Source: Phycisphaerales bacterium (GTDB taxonomy: Bacteria > Planctomycetota > Phycisphaerae > Tepidisphaerales > Tepidisphaeraceae). From it: DNA of 33,621 nucleotides. The translations under genes and the position numbers were made by a program. The DNA lies in the NCBI GenBank assembly GCA_025361735.1, contig JANYKD010000480.1, forward strand, positions 1 through 33,621, read 5' to 3'. The notes beneath the pieces are model-generated. The model saw only the letters and a program-made list of their open reading frames with translations, made no database searches and was not told the origin of the DNA. This document shows positions 24,026 to 32,740 of this stretch, piece by piece. Each line of letters starts with the position of its first letter. The first letter of the stretch is position 1.

Positions 24026-25143
24026 CCGAGCCTGTTGTGCGACAGTGGATTTGTGGCCGGATTCCCAGTGACGCCGGCGAGGCGATCCAGCGCATCGTTC
24101 ATGCGGATGATGTTCGCCACGTCGCCATCATGCCGGATGTCCACCCGGCCGGGCTGCTCTGCAATGGCCTGGCCGTCGGTACCAGCCGGCTCGTCTATCC
24201 CGAAGCCGTCGGCGGCGACATCGGTTGCGGCTATGCTGCCGTGAAACTCGATGCGGCCGCCGAGATGCTCAACGCGAAAGCGGCCGCCCAGCTGCTCATA
24301 CGCTTGCGACGGATCTGTCCGTGGAACCGGCTTCCGAGCGCGGGCTCCTGGCCGCAGGAACTGGATATTGCCTCGCTCTCGCATGCGTCCCTGCAGAGCA
24401 TTGCCCGGCGTGACGGCGCCGTGCAACTCGGCACGCTTGGCCGGGGCAACCATTTCCTGGAGTTGCAGGCTGAAGACGATGGCTCGCTCTGGCTGATGGT
24501 CCACTCCGGCTCGCGAGCCATCGGGCCGGCCGTCAGGGACCATCATCTTGTGCAGACAACGCGCGGCGCCGGCGGCCTCAAGTGGCTCGACAGCGACTCC
24601 GATGCCGGCCGGGCATATCTGCACGATATGCAGTGGGCCCGCCGGTTCGCGGCCGCCAGCCGCAGAGCAATGATCGACAGCGCCGCGAAGCTCGTTGAAG
24701 AACTTCTCGGCTGCCCGGCCGCTTGGGATACATACGTGGACGTCGACCACAACAGTGTGCAGTTGGAGCGCCACGCCGCCGGGGAACTGTGGGTCCATCG
24801 CAAAGGCGCCTCGCCGGCACATGCCGGGCAGCGCCTCCTCATTCCCGGCTCGATGGGGACGACCACCTTTCGCGCCGACGGGCAGGGCAACGCCGATTCG
24901 CTCTGTTCGTCATCCCATGGCGCCGGCCGAATCATGTCTCGCCACGAAGCCCGGCGGCGTATCGGTGAGCGCGATGTCCGCCGGCAGCTCGATGGAGTCT
25001 ATTTCGATCCCACGCTCGTCGATGCCCTGCGCGAAGAAGCGCCGGCGACATACAAGGATGTCCACAAGGTGATGGACGCCCAGAGCGATCTGGTTCGCAT
25101 TGTGCGGCGAATGCGGACGCTGGTGAGCTACAAGGGCCGGTAG
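24022..25143 (+). CDS. rtcB: RtcB-type RNA 3'-phosphate ligase
   Basis: A 373-residue RtcB. It joins RNA ends bearing 2',3'-cyclic phosphate or 3'-phosphate to 5'-OH using GTP and Mn2+, as in tRNA repair. Metal and GTP ligands are present: 'GGDIGCG' (D66, C69), 'LGRGNHFLE' (N143, H144), 'HSGSR' (H161), 'VDHNSVQLE' (H243, N244), 'GSMGTT' (276-281), and the guanylated histidine in 'SSSHGAGRIMSR' (H299). It is shorter than E. coli RtcB (408), typical of the compact clade. A consensus AGGAGGTGA site and the ATGA overlap link it to rbfA. Ro proteins and Y RNAs are associated with RtcB systems in other bacteria; here the Ro unit is 12-13 kb upstream, so a functional link is an inference. Confidence 0.95.
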   Translation: MTEPVVRQWICGRIPSDAGEAIQRIVHADDVRHVAIMPDVHPAGLLCNGLAVGTSRLVYPEAVGGDIGCGYAAVKLDAAAEMLNAKAAAQLLIRLRRICPWNRLPSAGSWPQELDIASLSHASLQSIARRDGAVQLGTLGRGNHFLELQAEDDGSLWLMVHSGSRAIGPAVRDHHLVQTTRGAGGLKWLDSDSDAGRAYLHDMQWARRFAAASRRAMIDSAAKLVEELLGCPAAWDTYVDVDHNSVQLERHAAGELWVHRKGASPAHAGQRLLIPGSMGTTTFRADGQGNADSLCSSSHGAGRIMSRHEARRRIGERDVRRQLDGVYFDPTLVDALREEAPATYKDVHKVMDAQSDLVRIVRRMRTLVSYKGR

Positions 25144-25148
25144 CGACT

Positions 25149-25214
25149 GTTCGGAGTCCCACCTTGAGGCGGTCTCGTGTGTAACCCGGACCGCCTGAAG
25201 GCGGGACTCCGAAC
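25149..25214. repeat. Long palindrome after rtcB (terminator or dispersed repeat)
   Basis: A 26-base arm (25149-25174, beginning GTTCGGAGTCCC) pairs with 25189-25214 (ending GGGACTCCGAAC) with two mismatches, around a 14-base loop. TTT follows. It begins six bases after the rtcB stop, so it would end that operon. Its length and near-perfect symmetry also suit a dispersed palindromic element. Confidence 0.65.
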
Positions 25215-25258
25215 TTTCCCATTCACCTCGCATCCCCAACGCGGTACATAAGGAAGCC

Positions 25259-28200
25259 ATGGCCAGATACCTCCACCAAATCCTCTCGGTTGTTGGCTTG
25301 CTGATTCTGACAGCCACCGCATACGCGGGCCAGCCGTGGACCGACGGCGTCATCGACGACTGGTTCCGAGCGGCCGCGCCCGGGGTGACGCTCTCAAAGG
25401 ATTTCACAGCGGCCGGTGGACAGTGGGAATTGCGCGATGGCGAATTGCGGATCGCCCGGACCGCAGGCGGGCCGAAGGCGATGTACAACGCCGCGCTGCC
25501 CGATGAGATGGAAGTCAGCGTCGAGGTTCTCCTTCCCGGCGGCGGCGAAGGCAACGCGGGATTGATTGTGCGGGTCGCCGACGCGGCCGAGGGCGCGGAC
25601 AATTTCACGGGGTATGAAGTCGCCATCCAGGCCGACGGGACGCTCGTGCTGGGGCGGCATCGGCATAACTTCGAGGCGATTCTTCAGAAACGAGACGCCT
25701 GGCGCGGCGGGGGCGATCGTTGGGTGGCGCTGGTTGTGCGCACAAAGGGCAAGACGCTTGATATCTCAGTCGATGGCAAGCCGGCCGCCAGCTTTGAGGA
25801 CAAAGAGCATCCGCTCGCGCCGGGCCGAGTCGGGTTTCGTGCCTGGGAGCGGGCCGCCCGGTTCCGAAATTTCCGTGTCAGTAGCGGCGGCCGCCCGGCG
25901 GAGGCTGTGGCGTTTGCTGGCGGGGAATCGAGTATCGACTCCACTCGTTCCGGCGTCTGCGGGAACTGGACCGGGTTTCGGCGCGGCGATTCGTCCGCGA
26001 GTTTCACCCTCGACAGCGAAGCGCTATTCCACGAAGGCCGGCGGCAGCGGATCATGTTTGAGAAGGGCTCAGGCGAAGCCGGAATCCTGACGCCGGCCAC
26101 GAATGTGCCGGGATTTCCTGTGGCCTCGGGCAGAGTCTATCACGGCGCGCTGTGGGCCCGCTCGCAGAGCAATGTCCAACTTCACGCCGCGCTCGAGGCG
26201 AACGACGGGGCCGTGCTCGCCGATGCCGCCGTCACCGTCGAATCGGGCCAGTGGCGAACGATCCGCTTCGATCTCACGCCGTCGCGCGATGGCGATTCGG
26301 CACGCCTGGCGATCAAGCTGACTGCGCCGAGCAGCGTTGATGTCGCCCGCGTGTCGCTCGAGCCCGGCGAATGGGCCTGGCCGGCATCACTGTCGCTCAA
26401 GGATCTTCCGCCGATTCTGTTCGCCGCACACCATCCGCTCTCCCCCGGGCCGGCCGTGGGCACCAACATCTGGGCCGCCCGCCCGGCGCATCCCGGATGC
26501 GGCATTCACATATGGGACCCCGCTCACCCCGACGCTGCGCCGCGCACGATCTTCAGCGATCCGCAGGGCTGCATCTACGACCTCAATCTCTCCTACGACG
26601 CCCGCACCGTCCTCTTCACCTACCAGCGCAAGGATGAGACGCACTGGCACATCTGGCGGACTGGCGTCGATGGCACCGGGCTCAAGCAACTGACCGACGG
26701 CGCGTTTCACGACATCAACCCGTGCGAGCTTCCCGATGGCAGCATCGTGTTTGTCTCCACGCGTCGCTTCGGCCACACCGTCTGCCAGCCCGGGCCGGCG
26801 TCGAATCTGCATCGCATGTCGGCCGATGGCAGCGACATCCGTTGTGTGAGCATGAACACGCTGTCCGACCTCACGCCGCAGGTATTGCCCAGTGGCCGGG
26901 TGCTGTTCACACGCTGGGAGTACATCGACCGCGATCTCACCTATCGCCAGAGCTTGTGGACGCAAAACCCCTACGGCACGGCCTATCAGCTCTACTTCGG
27001 CAACACCATCCGCGACCCCGGCACATTCTGGCAGGCCCGGCCCATCCCGGGCCAGAGCCACCGCGTACTGGCGACGTTCGGCCCGCATCACGGCTGCATC
27101 CAGGGCGCCATCGGCTGGATCGACACCACTTTCGGCCCGGAAGAACCGCGCGGCGTCGGGTTTGATTGGATCACGAAAGAGTTCCCCAGAATCGGCGACC
27201 ACGCATTCCCCTGGTCGTACTGCGACCCGTTTCCGCTCGATGAGCAGAGTTTCCTCTGCTCCTACGGCGGCGGCGGACTTCAGCGATACCGACTCTATCT
27301 GCACGACATGCAGGACCGCAAACGCCTGCTCTACGAAGACCCGGCCATGGGCTGCTACAACCCCATCCCCATCCGACCGACGCCGCGCCCGCCGGCCATG
27401 CCGTCGCGGATCGCCTCGGAGAAACCCGCGGCACCCGCGGAGTCGCCCACCGGCACGATGTTGCTCGTCGATGTGTACCAAGGGCTTGAGCCCATCATTC
27501 ATCGCGGCCAGGTGAAATCGATCCGCATCATGGAGCAGGTCCGCAAGACGGAGGACCTGGTTTCGCGGGCATTCGATCAGTCGCCGGTGATGGGTTACGG
27601 CACTTATTACGCCAAGCGATCCTGGGGCACGGTTCCGGTGGAGGAGGATGGCTCAGCGCATTTCGTGGCCCCGGCCATGCGCGAGATCTACTTTCAGGCG
27701 CTCGATGCGGATGGCCGGGAATTACAGCGGATGACCTCGGCCGCCCAATTGATGCCCGGCGAACAGGTCAGTTGCGTCGGCTGCCACGAGAGCCGCGTTT
27801 CCGCCCCGCCGCCGGCCGCGAAAGTACCGCTGGCGGCCCGTCGCCCGGCCAGCGTGCCCGTCAAACCCGAGTGGGCGCCCGACGGCATCATCGACTTCGT
27901 CACCACCGTGCAACCTGTGCTCGACAAGTATTGCGTGAGTTGCCACGAGGGCGGAAATCCGGCCGGCGGCTACGATTTCTCCGGCGACAAGACGCGCTTC
28001 TTCAACGCCGCCTACGACAACCTGCTGGGCCGGTCCAAATCCTATCGCCAGCACAACATGGACACCGGCGAGATGCTGCCGGCGGAAGCGGCCAAGGGCA
28101 AACCGCTGGTGCATTTCTACTGGCTGCTGTGGACGCCGACGACCGTGAATCAGCCGCTCTGGGCCGGCTCGCACGCCAGCCGGTTGACCGGGCTCATTGA

Positions 28201-28690
28201 ACGGCCCGAGCGCAAGATGACCCCGGCCGACCGCCAGCGAATCTACACATGGATGGACGCCGACGTGCCGTACTATGGCACGTACGCCCACGCCCGCCCC
28301 AAGTCCGCCGGCCGGCGCGATCTGTTCGCGCATCCCACCGAAGCCCGCATGGCCGACTGGTTCGCCAAAGACTTGATGCCGATTTTCCAGCGTCGCTGCG
28401 CCTCGTGCCATGCCGGTTTCCCCGGCACCGGCGATTTCGGCGGCATGGGCGCCTGGGTGAACTTCACGCGTCCGCAGTTCAGCCCGTTGCTGACGGCCCA
28501 TCTCCCCAGGAGCGCCGGCGGCCGCGGCATCGAGAAGACCATGGACGGCAAACCGATTCCCCTGTTCGCCGACACGAGTGACCCGGACTATCGCACGATG
28601 CTGAAGGCGATCGAGGAAGGCAAGCGGGCCGCGTTTGCACTGCCTGAGCCGGATATGCCGGGATATACCGGCCGGCGGAAGGAACCGTGA
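25259..28690 (+). CDS. Secreted HzsA-like multidomain cytochrome c protein
   Basis: A 1143-residue protein with a signal peptide (1-23, ending AYA). A LamG/DUF1080-like beta-sandwich spans about 40-225 and a further beta domain about 240-375. A TolB-like propeller region ('LPPILFAAHHPLSPGP', 'SYDARTVLFTYQRKDE', 'LPDGSIVFVSTRR') then resembles the N-terminal half of hydrazine synthase alpha-like proteins common in planctomycetes. Three haem c motifs follow: CVGCH (839-843), CVSCH (892-896) and CASCH (1047-1051), with planctomycete-type cytochrome context ('PVLDKYCVSCHEGGNPAGGYDFS'). It is probably a periplasmic oxidoreductase or carbohydrate-linked electron-transfer protein. Hydrazine synthesis should not be assumed, since most HzsA-like proteins are in non-anammox species. 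An MFS gene starts 52 bases downstream. Confidence 0.8.
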   Translation: MARYLHQILSVVGLLILTATAYAGQPWTDGVIDDWFRAAAPGVTLSKDFTAAGGQWELRDGELRIARTAGGPKAMYNAALPDEMEVSVEVLLPGGGEGNAGLIVRVADAAEGADNFTGYEVAIQADGTLVLGRHRHNFEAILQKRDAWRGGGDRWVALVVRTKGKTLDISVDGKPAASFEDKEHPLAPGRVGFRAWERAARFRNFRVSSGGRPAEAVAFAGGESSIDSTRSGVCGNWTGFRRGDSSASFTLDSEALFHEGRRQRIMFEKGSGEAGILTPATNVPGFPVASGRVYHGALWARSQSNVQLHAALEANDGAVLADAAVTVESGQWRTIRFDLTPSRDGDSARLAIKLTAPSSVDVARVSLEPGEWAWPASLSLKDLPPILFAAHHPLSPGPAVGTNIWAARPAHPGCGIHIWDPAHPDAAPRTIFSDPQGCIYDLNLSYDARTVLFTYQRKDETHWHIWRTGVDGTGLKQLTDGAFHDINPCELPDGSIVFVSTRRFGHTVCQPGPASNLHRMSADGSDIRCVSMNTLSDLTPQVLPSGRVLFTRWEYIDRDLTYRQSLWTQNPYGTAYQLYFGNTIRDPGTFWQARPIPGQSHRVLATFGPHHGCIQGAIGWIDTTFGPEEPRGVGFDWITKEFPRIGDHAFPWSYCDPFPLDEQSFLCSYGGGGLQRYRLYLHDMQDRKRLLYEDPAMGCYNPIPIRPTPRPPAMPSRIASEKPAAPAESPTGTMLLVDVYQGLEPIIHRGQVKSIRIMEQVRKTEDLVSRAFDQSPVMGYGTYYAKRSWGTVPVEEDGSAHFVAPAMREIYFQALDADGRELQRMTSAAQLMPGEQVSCVGCHESRVSAPPPAAKVPLAARRPASVPVKPEWAPDGIIDFVTTVQPVLDKYCVSCHEGGNPAGGYDFSGDKTRFFNAAYDNLLGRSKSYRQHNMDTGEMLPAEAAKGKPLVHFYWLLWTPTTVNQPLWAGSHASRLTGLIERPERKMTPADRQRIYTWMDADVPYYGTYAHARPKSAGRRDLFAHPTEARMADWFAKDLMPIFQRRCASCHAGFPGTGDFGGMGAWVNFTRPQFSPLLTAHLPRSAGGRGIEKTMDGKPIPLFADTSDPDYRTMLKAIEEGKRAAFALPEPDMPGYTGRRKEP

Positions 28691-28742
28691 GCTCGCGAGA
28701 TTCTCTTTCAAGTCCGCGTAATCCCGGTTAACGTACCGCCCC

Positions 28743-30071
28743 ATGCAATCACCACGCGCCGACGTTCCACTGGTTGCCCAGCTCGATCCAACCCAACAGC
28801 GCATCACCCATTTCCGTTGGGTGATTCTCGCACTGGTCTTCTTCGGAACAACAATCAACTACGTCGACCGACTGGTGATGGGAATCCTCGCCACGCCGCT
28901 GCAGGCGCAATATCACATCAGTGATGTTCAGTACGGCTATATACAGTCGGCGTTCGCACTCTCTTACGCGGCCGGACAACTTATTTCCGGGGGCGTGCTC
29001 GACAAAATCGGCACGCGCATCGGCTATGCGATTGCCCTGACGGCCTGGAGCATCTCTTCCATAGCCCACTGCCTGGCCCGGGGACCGTGGAGTTTCGGTT
29101 TCTGTCGCGCCGCCCTGGGTTTTTCCGAATCGCCGAATTTCCCGGCGGCCACCAAGACCCTGGCCGAGTGGTTCCCCAAGCGTGAGCGCGCCCTGGCCTT
29201 CGGATTCGTCAACGCCGGCACCAATATGGGCGCGATCATCGCCCCGGCCGTCGTGCCCGTGATCGCATCCAGATACGGCTGGCAGTGGGCCTTCGTCGGC
29301 ACCGGCGCCATGGGCTTCATCTGGCTCCTTTTCTGGCTTCCGCTCTATCGCCGCCCGGCCGAGCATCCCCGCGTCTCGCCGGGCGAACTGGCCATCATCA
29401 ACAGCGACCCGCCCGAGCCGACCGTCAATGTGCCCTGGATAACCCTTCTGGGCTACCGCCAGGCGTGGTCCTTCGCCATCGCCAAGTTCCTCACCGATTC
29501 CATGTGGTGGTTCTACATGACCTGGTTTCCCAAGTTCCTCAACAAGCAGCACAAGCTCGACCTGCTGAGCATCGGCCTGCCACTCATAATCATCTATCTG
29601 ATGTCTGATATTGGCAGCATCAGTGGCGGATGGCTTTCATCTTCGATGATCAAGCGAGGCTCCAGCATCAACCGCGCTCGCAAGACCGCGATCTTCATCT
29701 GTGCCCTTGGCGTCGTGCCCATTATGTTCGCCCAGCAGGTATCCGGTCTCTGGTCGGCCGTGCTCATAATGGGGCTGGCGACAGCCGCTCACCAGGGGTT
29801 CAGTTCCAACATCTACACAACCGTCAGCGACATGTTCCCAAAACGTGCGGTGGCGTCGGTGGCTGGGCTCGGAGGCACCTGCGGCTACATTGGCGCATCC
29901 CTGTTCCAGTGGCTGGTGGGATACTCCGTCGAAAAACGCCAGAGCTACCTCGTGCCCTTCATCTGCGCGGGTTCGGCCTACCTCGTGGCTTTCCTGGTAA
30001 TTCAATTTCTGGCGCCGCGGCTCGAGCCTGCAATCGTGGAGGAGAAGGGCTTCGACGTGATCGCTTCTTGA
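28743..30071 (+). CDS. MFS transporter, ACS/hexuronate type
   Basis: A 442-residue membrane protein with about 12 hydrophobic segments and the major-facilitator signatures 'YVDRLVMGILATPLQ' (TM1 end), 'GGVLDKIGTRIGY' (loop 2-3), 'FCRAALGFSESPNFPAATKTLAEWFPKRERA' in two parts, and 'NAGTNMGAIIAP'. These match the anion:cation symporter family (ExuT, sialate and glucarate transporters), which import organic anions with protons. It follows the HzsA-like gene by 52 bases on the same strand, so the pair may be co-transcribed; a sugar-acid substrate is inferred. Confidence 0.88.
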   Translation: MQSPRADVPLVAQLDPTQQRITHFRWVILALVFFGTTINYVDRLVMGILATPLQAQYHISDVQYGYIQSAFALSYAAGQLISGGVLDKIGTRIGYAIALTAWSISSIAHCLARGPWSFGFCRAALGFSESPNFPAATKTLAEWFPKRERALAFGFVNAGTNMGAIIAPAVVPVIASRYGWQWAFVGTGAMGFIWLLFWLPLYRRPAEHPRVSPGELAIINSDPPEPTVNVPWITLLGYRQAWSFAIAKFLTDSMWWFYMTWFPKFLNKQHKLDLLSIGLPLIIIYLMSDIGSISGGWLSSSMIKRGSSINRARKTAIFICALGVVPIMFAQQVSGLWSAVLIMGLATAAHQGFSSNIYTTVSDMFPKRAVASVAGLGGTCGYIGASLFQWLVGYSVEKRQSYLVPFICAGSAYLVAFLVIQFLAPRLEPAIVEEKGFDVIAS

Positions 30072-30184
30072 GCGGCCGGAGGACATGGCAGCGCCGGACC
30101 GGCATCGGTTCGCGGGACGCCCCAATACAATTCCGACGACGTTTTCTACTGGACGTCCCGCTTGGCCGTCCGACAATGCCGGCC

Positions 30185-30673
30185 ATGCGATACCTCATGA
30201 AACAGAATTTCTTCTGTCTTGGCGATGACTACGCGATCCAGGATGAAACCGGCCGGGACGCATTCCTGGTCGATGGCCGGGCCATCTCCTTCGGTGACAA
30301 GCTTTCCTTCCAGGACATCGAGGGCAACGAACTGGCGTTCATCTCGCAGAAGCTGCTTTCCTGGGGTCCGACATACCAGATCTGGCGCGGCGCCGAACTG
30401 GCGGCCGTGGTGAAGAAGGAACTGTTCACCTTCTTTCAATGCAGTTTCACTGTCGACGTGCCCGGCCCGGACGACATCGAGGCCCAGGGCGACTTCATGG
30501 ACCACGAGTACACGTTTGTCCGTCGCGGTCAGGTGATCGCGGCCGTTTCCAAGCAGTGGTTCACCTGGACCGACACCTATGGCGTTGACGTGGCCGATGG
30601 ACAGGACGATGTGCTTATGCTGGCATCGGCCGTGGTGATCGACTTGGTCTGCCACAACAACAAGAAGCACTGA
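30185..30673 (+). CDS. LURP-one-related (LOR/DUF567) family protein
   Basis: A 162-residue protein beginning MRYLMKQNFFCLGDDYAIQD, the usual N-terminus of bacterial LURP-one-like proteins. The body alternates short strands ('AFLVDGRAISFGDKLSF', 'ELAFISQKLLSWGPTYQI', 'VIAAVSKQWFTWTDTYGVDV') forming a tubby-like barrel, and a hydrophobic helix ('DVLMLASAVVIDLVC') runs through the C-terminus. These proteins resemble phospholipid-scramblase and tubby folds; the bacterial role is unknown. ATG at 30176 is also possible, but 30185 matches the family. Confidence 0.85.
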   Translation: MRYLMKQNFFCLGDDYAIQDETGRDAFLVDGRAISFGDKLSFQDIEGNELAFISQKLLSWGPTYQIWRGAELAAVVKKELFTFFQCSFTVDVPGPDDIEAQGDFMDHEYTFVRRGQVIAAVSKQWFTWTDTYGVDVADGQDDVLMLASAVVIDLVCHNNKKH

Positions 30674-30722
30674 ACGCTTCCCATTGCCTGTGGTAGGCGG
30701 CCGCAAAGTCCCGTCGCCGGGG

Positions 30723-31283
30723 CTACGGAGCTGGTTTGCCGCGCTCCAGGGTCGCAATCTCCTGAACCGACGGCGCTATCCCGGCTCCTGCCGCGACCGG
30801 CCGGACGTCGTTGATGATGCAGAACGCGGCCGCATCCAGTTCTCTCGCCTTGCGGAGCAGTTGCCGCGTCTGGCGGCGGGGCACTTCGATGTAGAGAATG
30901 GACAGCTCGCCATCCCGGCCATGGCCGCGAAGTTCGGTCAACCGGTATCCGGCTTCCCGCAGCGCCGTGGCGATGTTCGTTCCCGCGCGCGTGAACAATG
31001 ACACGAGTTGCGATCCGAAGGCCAGGCGCTGCTCGATGACGATCCCGAGATATGTTCCCGCGCCAAAGCCCAGGGCGTAGGCGATGACGTAGACGCGATG
31101 GTCGAGGTTCAACAGCACCTTGGCCACCGCGCAGATGTAGACCAGCGCCTCAAAGAATCCGAGGATCGCGGCGAAATAGCGCCGGCCCTGCATGATGGCG
31201 GCCGTGCGGATCGTGTCCAGCGTGATATCGGTGACGCGAGCCAGAAAAATCAGCACGCAGGTGAACAGGACGGTGATGGTCAT
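30723..31283 (-). CDS. DUF2179/UPF0316-type membrane protein
   Basis: A 186-residue protein with three hydrophobic segments in the first 75 residues ('ITVLFTCVLIFLARV', 'FAAILGFFEALVYICAVAKV', 'VIAYALGFGAGTYLGIVIEQ') and a C-terminal soluble domain ('ALREAGYRLTELRGHGRDG', 'LSILYIEVPRRQTRQLL', 'AFCIINDVRP'), the DUF2179 layout. 'DTIRTAAIMQGRR' after TM1 is a family motif. It starts 22 bases after sucB on the same strand and may be co-transcribed, though no strong ribosome site is visible. Function unknown. Confidence 0.85.
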   Translation of the reverse strand: MTITVLFTCVLIFLARVTDITLDTIRTAAIMQGRRYFAAILGFFEALVYICAVAKVLLNLDHRVYVIAYALGFGAGTYLGIVIEQRLAFGSQLVSLFTRAGTNIATALREAGYRLTELRGHGRDGELSILYIEVPRRQTRQLLRKARELDAAAFCIINDVRPVAAGAGIAPSVQEIATLERGKPAP

Positions 31284-31305
31284 GGCGTTTGCCAGTCTTC
31301 GAGCT

Positions 31306-32601
31306 TCAGATCTCCAGCAGGAGCCTCGCCGGGTCTTCAAGGAGTTGCTTGAGACGAACGAGGAAGGTGATGGCTTCCTTGCCGTCGACGATGCGGTGGT
31401 CATAGCTCAACGCCAGGTACATCATCGAGCGGATCTCGATCTTGTCGTTGACGACCATCGGCCGCTTCTGGATGGTGTGCATGCCGAGGATGCCCGACTG
31501 CGGCGGATTGAGGATGGGTGTACTCAGCAGCGAACCGAACACACCGCCGTTGGTGATGGAGAAGGTGCCGCCTGAGAGCTCCTCAAGCGCGAGCTTGCCG
31601 TCGCGCGTCGCCTGGGCGAGTCGCTTGATCTCCGATTCAATGCGGGCGAAAGACATATCCTGGACATTTCGTAGCACCGGCACGGCCAGCCCGCGTTCGG
31701 TGCTGACGGCGATGCCAAGGTTGATGGAGTCGTGGTAGACGAAGTCGTCGCCGTCGACGAACGCGTTGAGCTTGGGAACCTCCTTCAAACCCTGCACGAC
31801 GGCGCGGGCAAAGAAGCTCATGAACCCCAGGCCCACGCCGTGAACCTTCTCGAACTGTTCCTTCAGGCGGCCACGCAGGCCGATGACTTCGGTCAGGTCG
31901 ACCTCATTGAATGTCGTGAGAATCGCGGCCGTGTGCTGGGCCTGGACGAGCCGCTCGGCGATCTTCCTGCGGATCTTGGACATGGGCTCGCGCCGGCTGC
32001 CGTCGGAGCTCGCTGTCGCGGCCGATGCTGTCGACGGAGACGAAATGGCCGCCGGTGCCGGAGCAGAAGCGGACGGGACGACTGCGGGCGATGTCTTCGC
32101 CGCGGCCGCTTCAGCGTCTTCCTTGGTAATACGCCCGCCGGGCCCGGTAGGGGGGATGGCGGCCGGATCGAGTTTATTTTCCGCAACAACGCGGCGGACG
32201 GCGGGGCTCAGGTCGGAGAGATCGGCGGAGGGAGGTTTGGGATCGGAAGAGTCGGATTTCAAATTTGATATCTCAGATTTGGAATTTGAAATTTGAGGTT
32301 TCGATTTCGCGGCCGGCACCGTCGTAGCGGCGACAGTCTTTGCCGCCACCGCCGAGGCCGGCGCGCCGCCGGCTTCGATGACAGCCACGCTCTCGCCCAC
32401 GGCCACGGTGTCGCCTTCCTGCTTGAGCCGGCGCAGCGTGCCGGCCGCCTTGGCAGGGATGTCGACGTTCGCCTTGTCCGTTTCGAGTTCGCACACCGGC
32501 TCGTCGAGCGCGACATGATCGCCGTCGTTCTTGTGCCATTTCACGAGGATTGCCTGAGTAACCGATTCGCCGAGCGTCGGCACTTCAACCTGGGTAGCCA
32601 T
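31306..32601 (-). CDS. sucB: Dihydrolipoyllysine-residue succinyltransferase (E2 of 2-oxoglutarate dehydrogenase)
   Basis: A 431-residue E2 enzyme of the TCA cycle that transfers succinyl from lipoyl-lysine to CoA. The lipoyl domain (1-78) carries K43 in '[13 protein letters not shown]', the peripheral-subunit-binding domain is at about 127-162 ('[17 protein letters not shown]', 'GRITKEDAE'), and the catalytic domain is about 203-431 with H402 and D406 in '[12 protein letters not shown]'. '[17 protein letters not shown]' marks the start of the catalytic core. AAAGGA precedes the start. The linker between lipoyl and binding domains is encoded by an AT-rich spacer-like tract. The partner sucA is not in the window; lpdA at 22006 can supply E3. 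Confidence 0.95.
   Translation of the reverse strand: MATQVEVPTLGESVTQAILVKWHKNDGDHVALDEPVCELETDKANVDIPAKAAGTLRRLKQEGDTVAVGESVAVIEAGGAPASAVAAKTVAATTVPAAKSKPQISNSKSEISNLKSDSSDPKPPSADLSDLSPAVRRVVAENKLDPAAIPPTGPGGRITKEDAEAAAAKTSPAVVPSASAPAPAAISSPSTASAATASSDGSRREPMSKIRRKIAERLVQAQHTAAILTTFNEVDLTEVIGLRGRLKEQFEKVHGVGLGFMSFFARAVVQGLKEVPKLNAFVDGDDFVYHDSINLGIAVSTERGLAVPVLRNVQDMSFARIESEIKRLAQATRDGKLALEELSGGTFSITNGGVFGSLLSTPILNPPQSGILGMHTIQKRPMVVNDKIEIRSMMYLALSYDHRIVDGKEAITFLVRLKQLLEDPARLLLEI
32256..32307. repeat. AT-rich 'aatttgaaattt' tract inside sucB
   Basis: About 50 bases made of repeated AAATTTGA/TCAGATTT-like units, very AT-rich against a GC-rich gene. They encode Ser/Asn/Lys-rich linker residues about 100-117 of SucB. 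Similar tracts occur between genes in this window (around 23425-23458). Confidence 0.7.
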
Positions 32602-32740
32602 GAAGTTGTCCTTTTCTGTCCGTGGCCAACATTCTAGTCACGCAGAGCGGTCTTGCCGAGTCCGATAACCGGGATATCCCTGGAGAACATTCAATTCGGC
32701 TGCGATTGGCCGATCTTTCGGATACACTCAGTGTGCGCCT
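32602..32740. promoter_or_regulatory. Divergent promoter region sucB / UbiA-family gene
   Basis: 139 bases separate the divergent starts and must contain both promoters. No convincing -35/-10 pair was identified on either strand. Confidence 0.35.
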
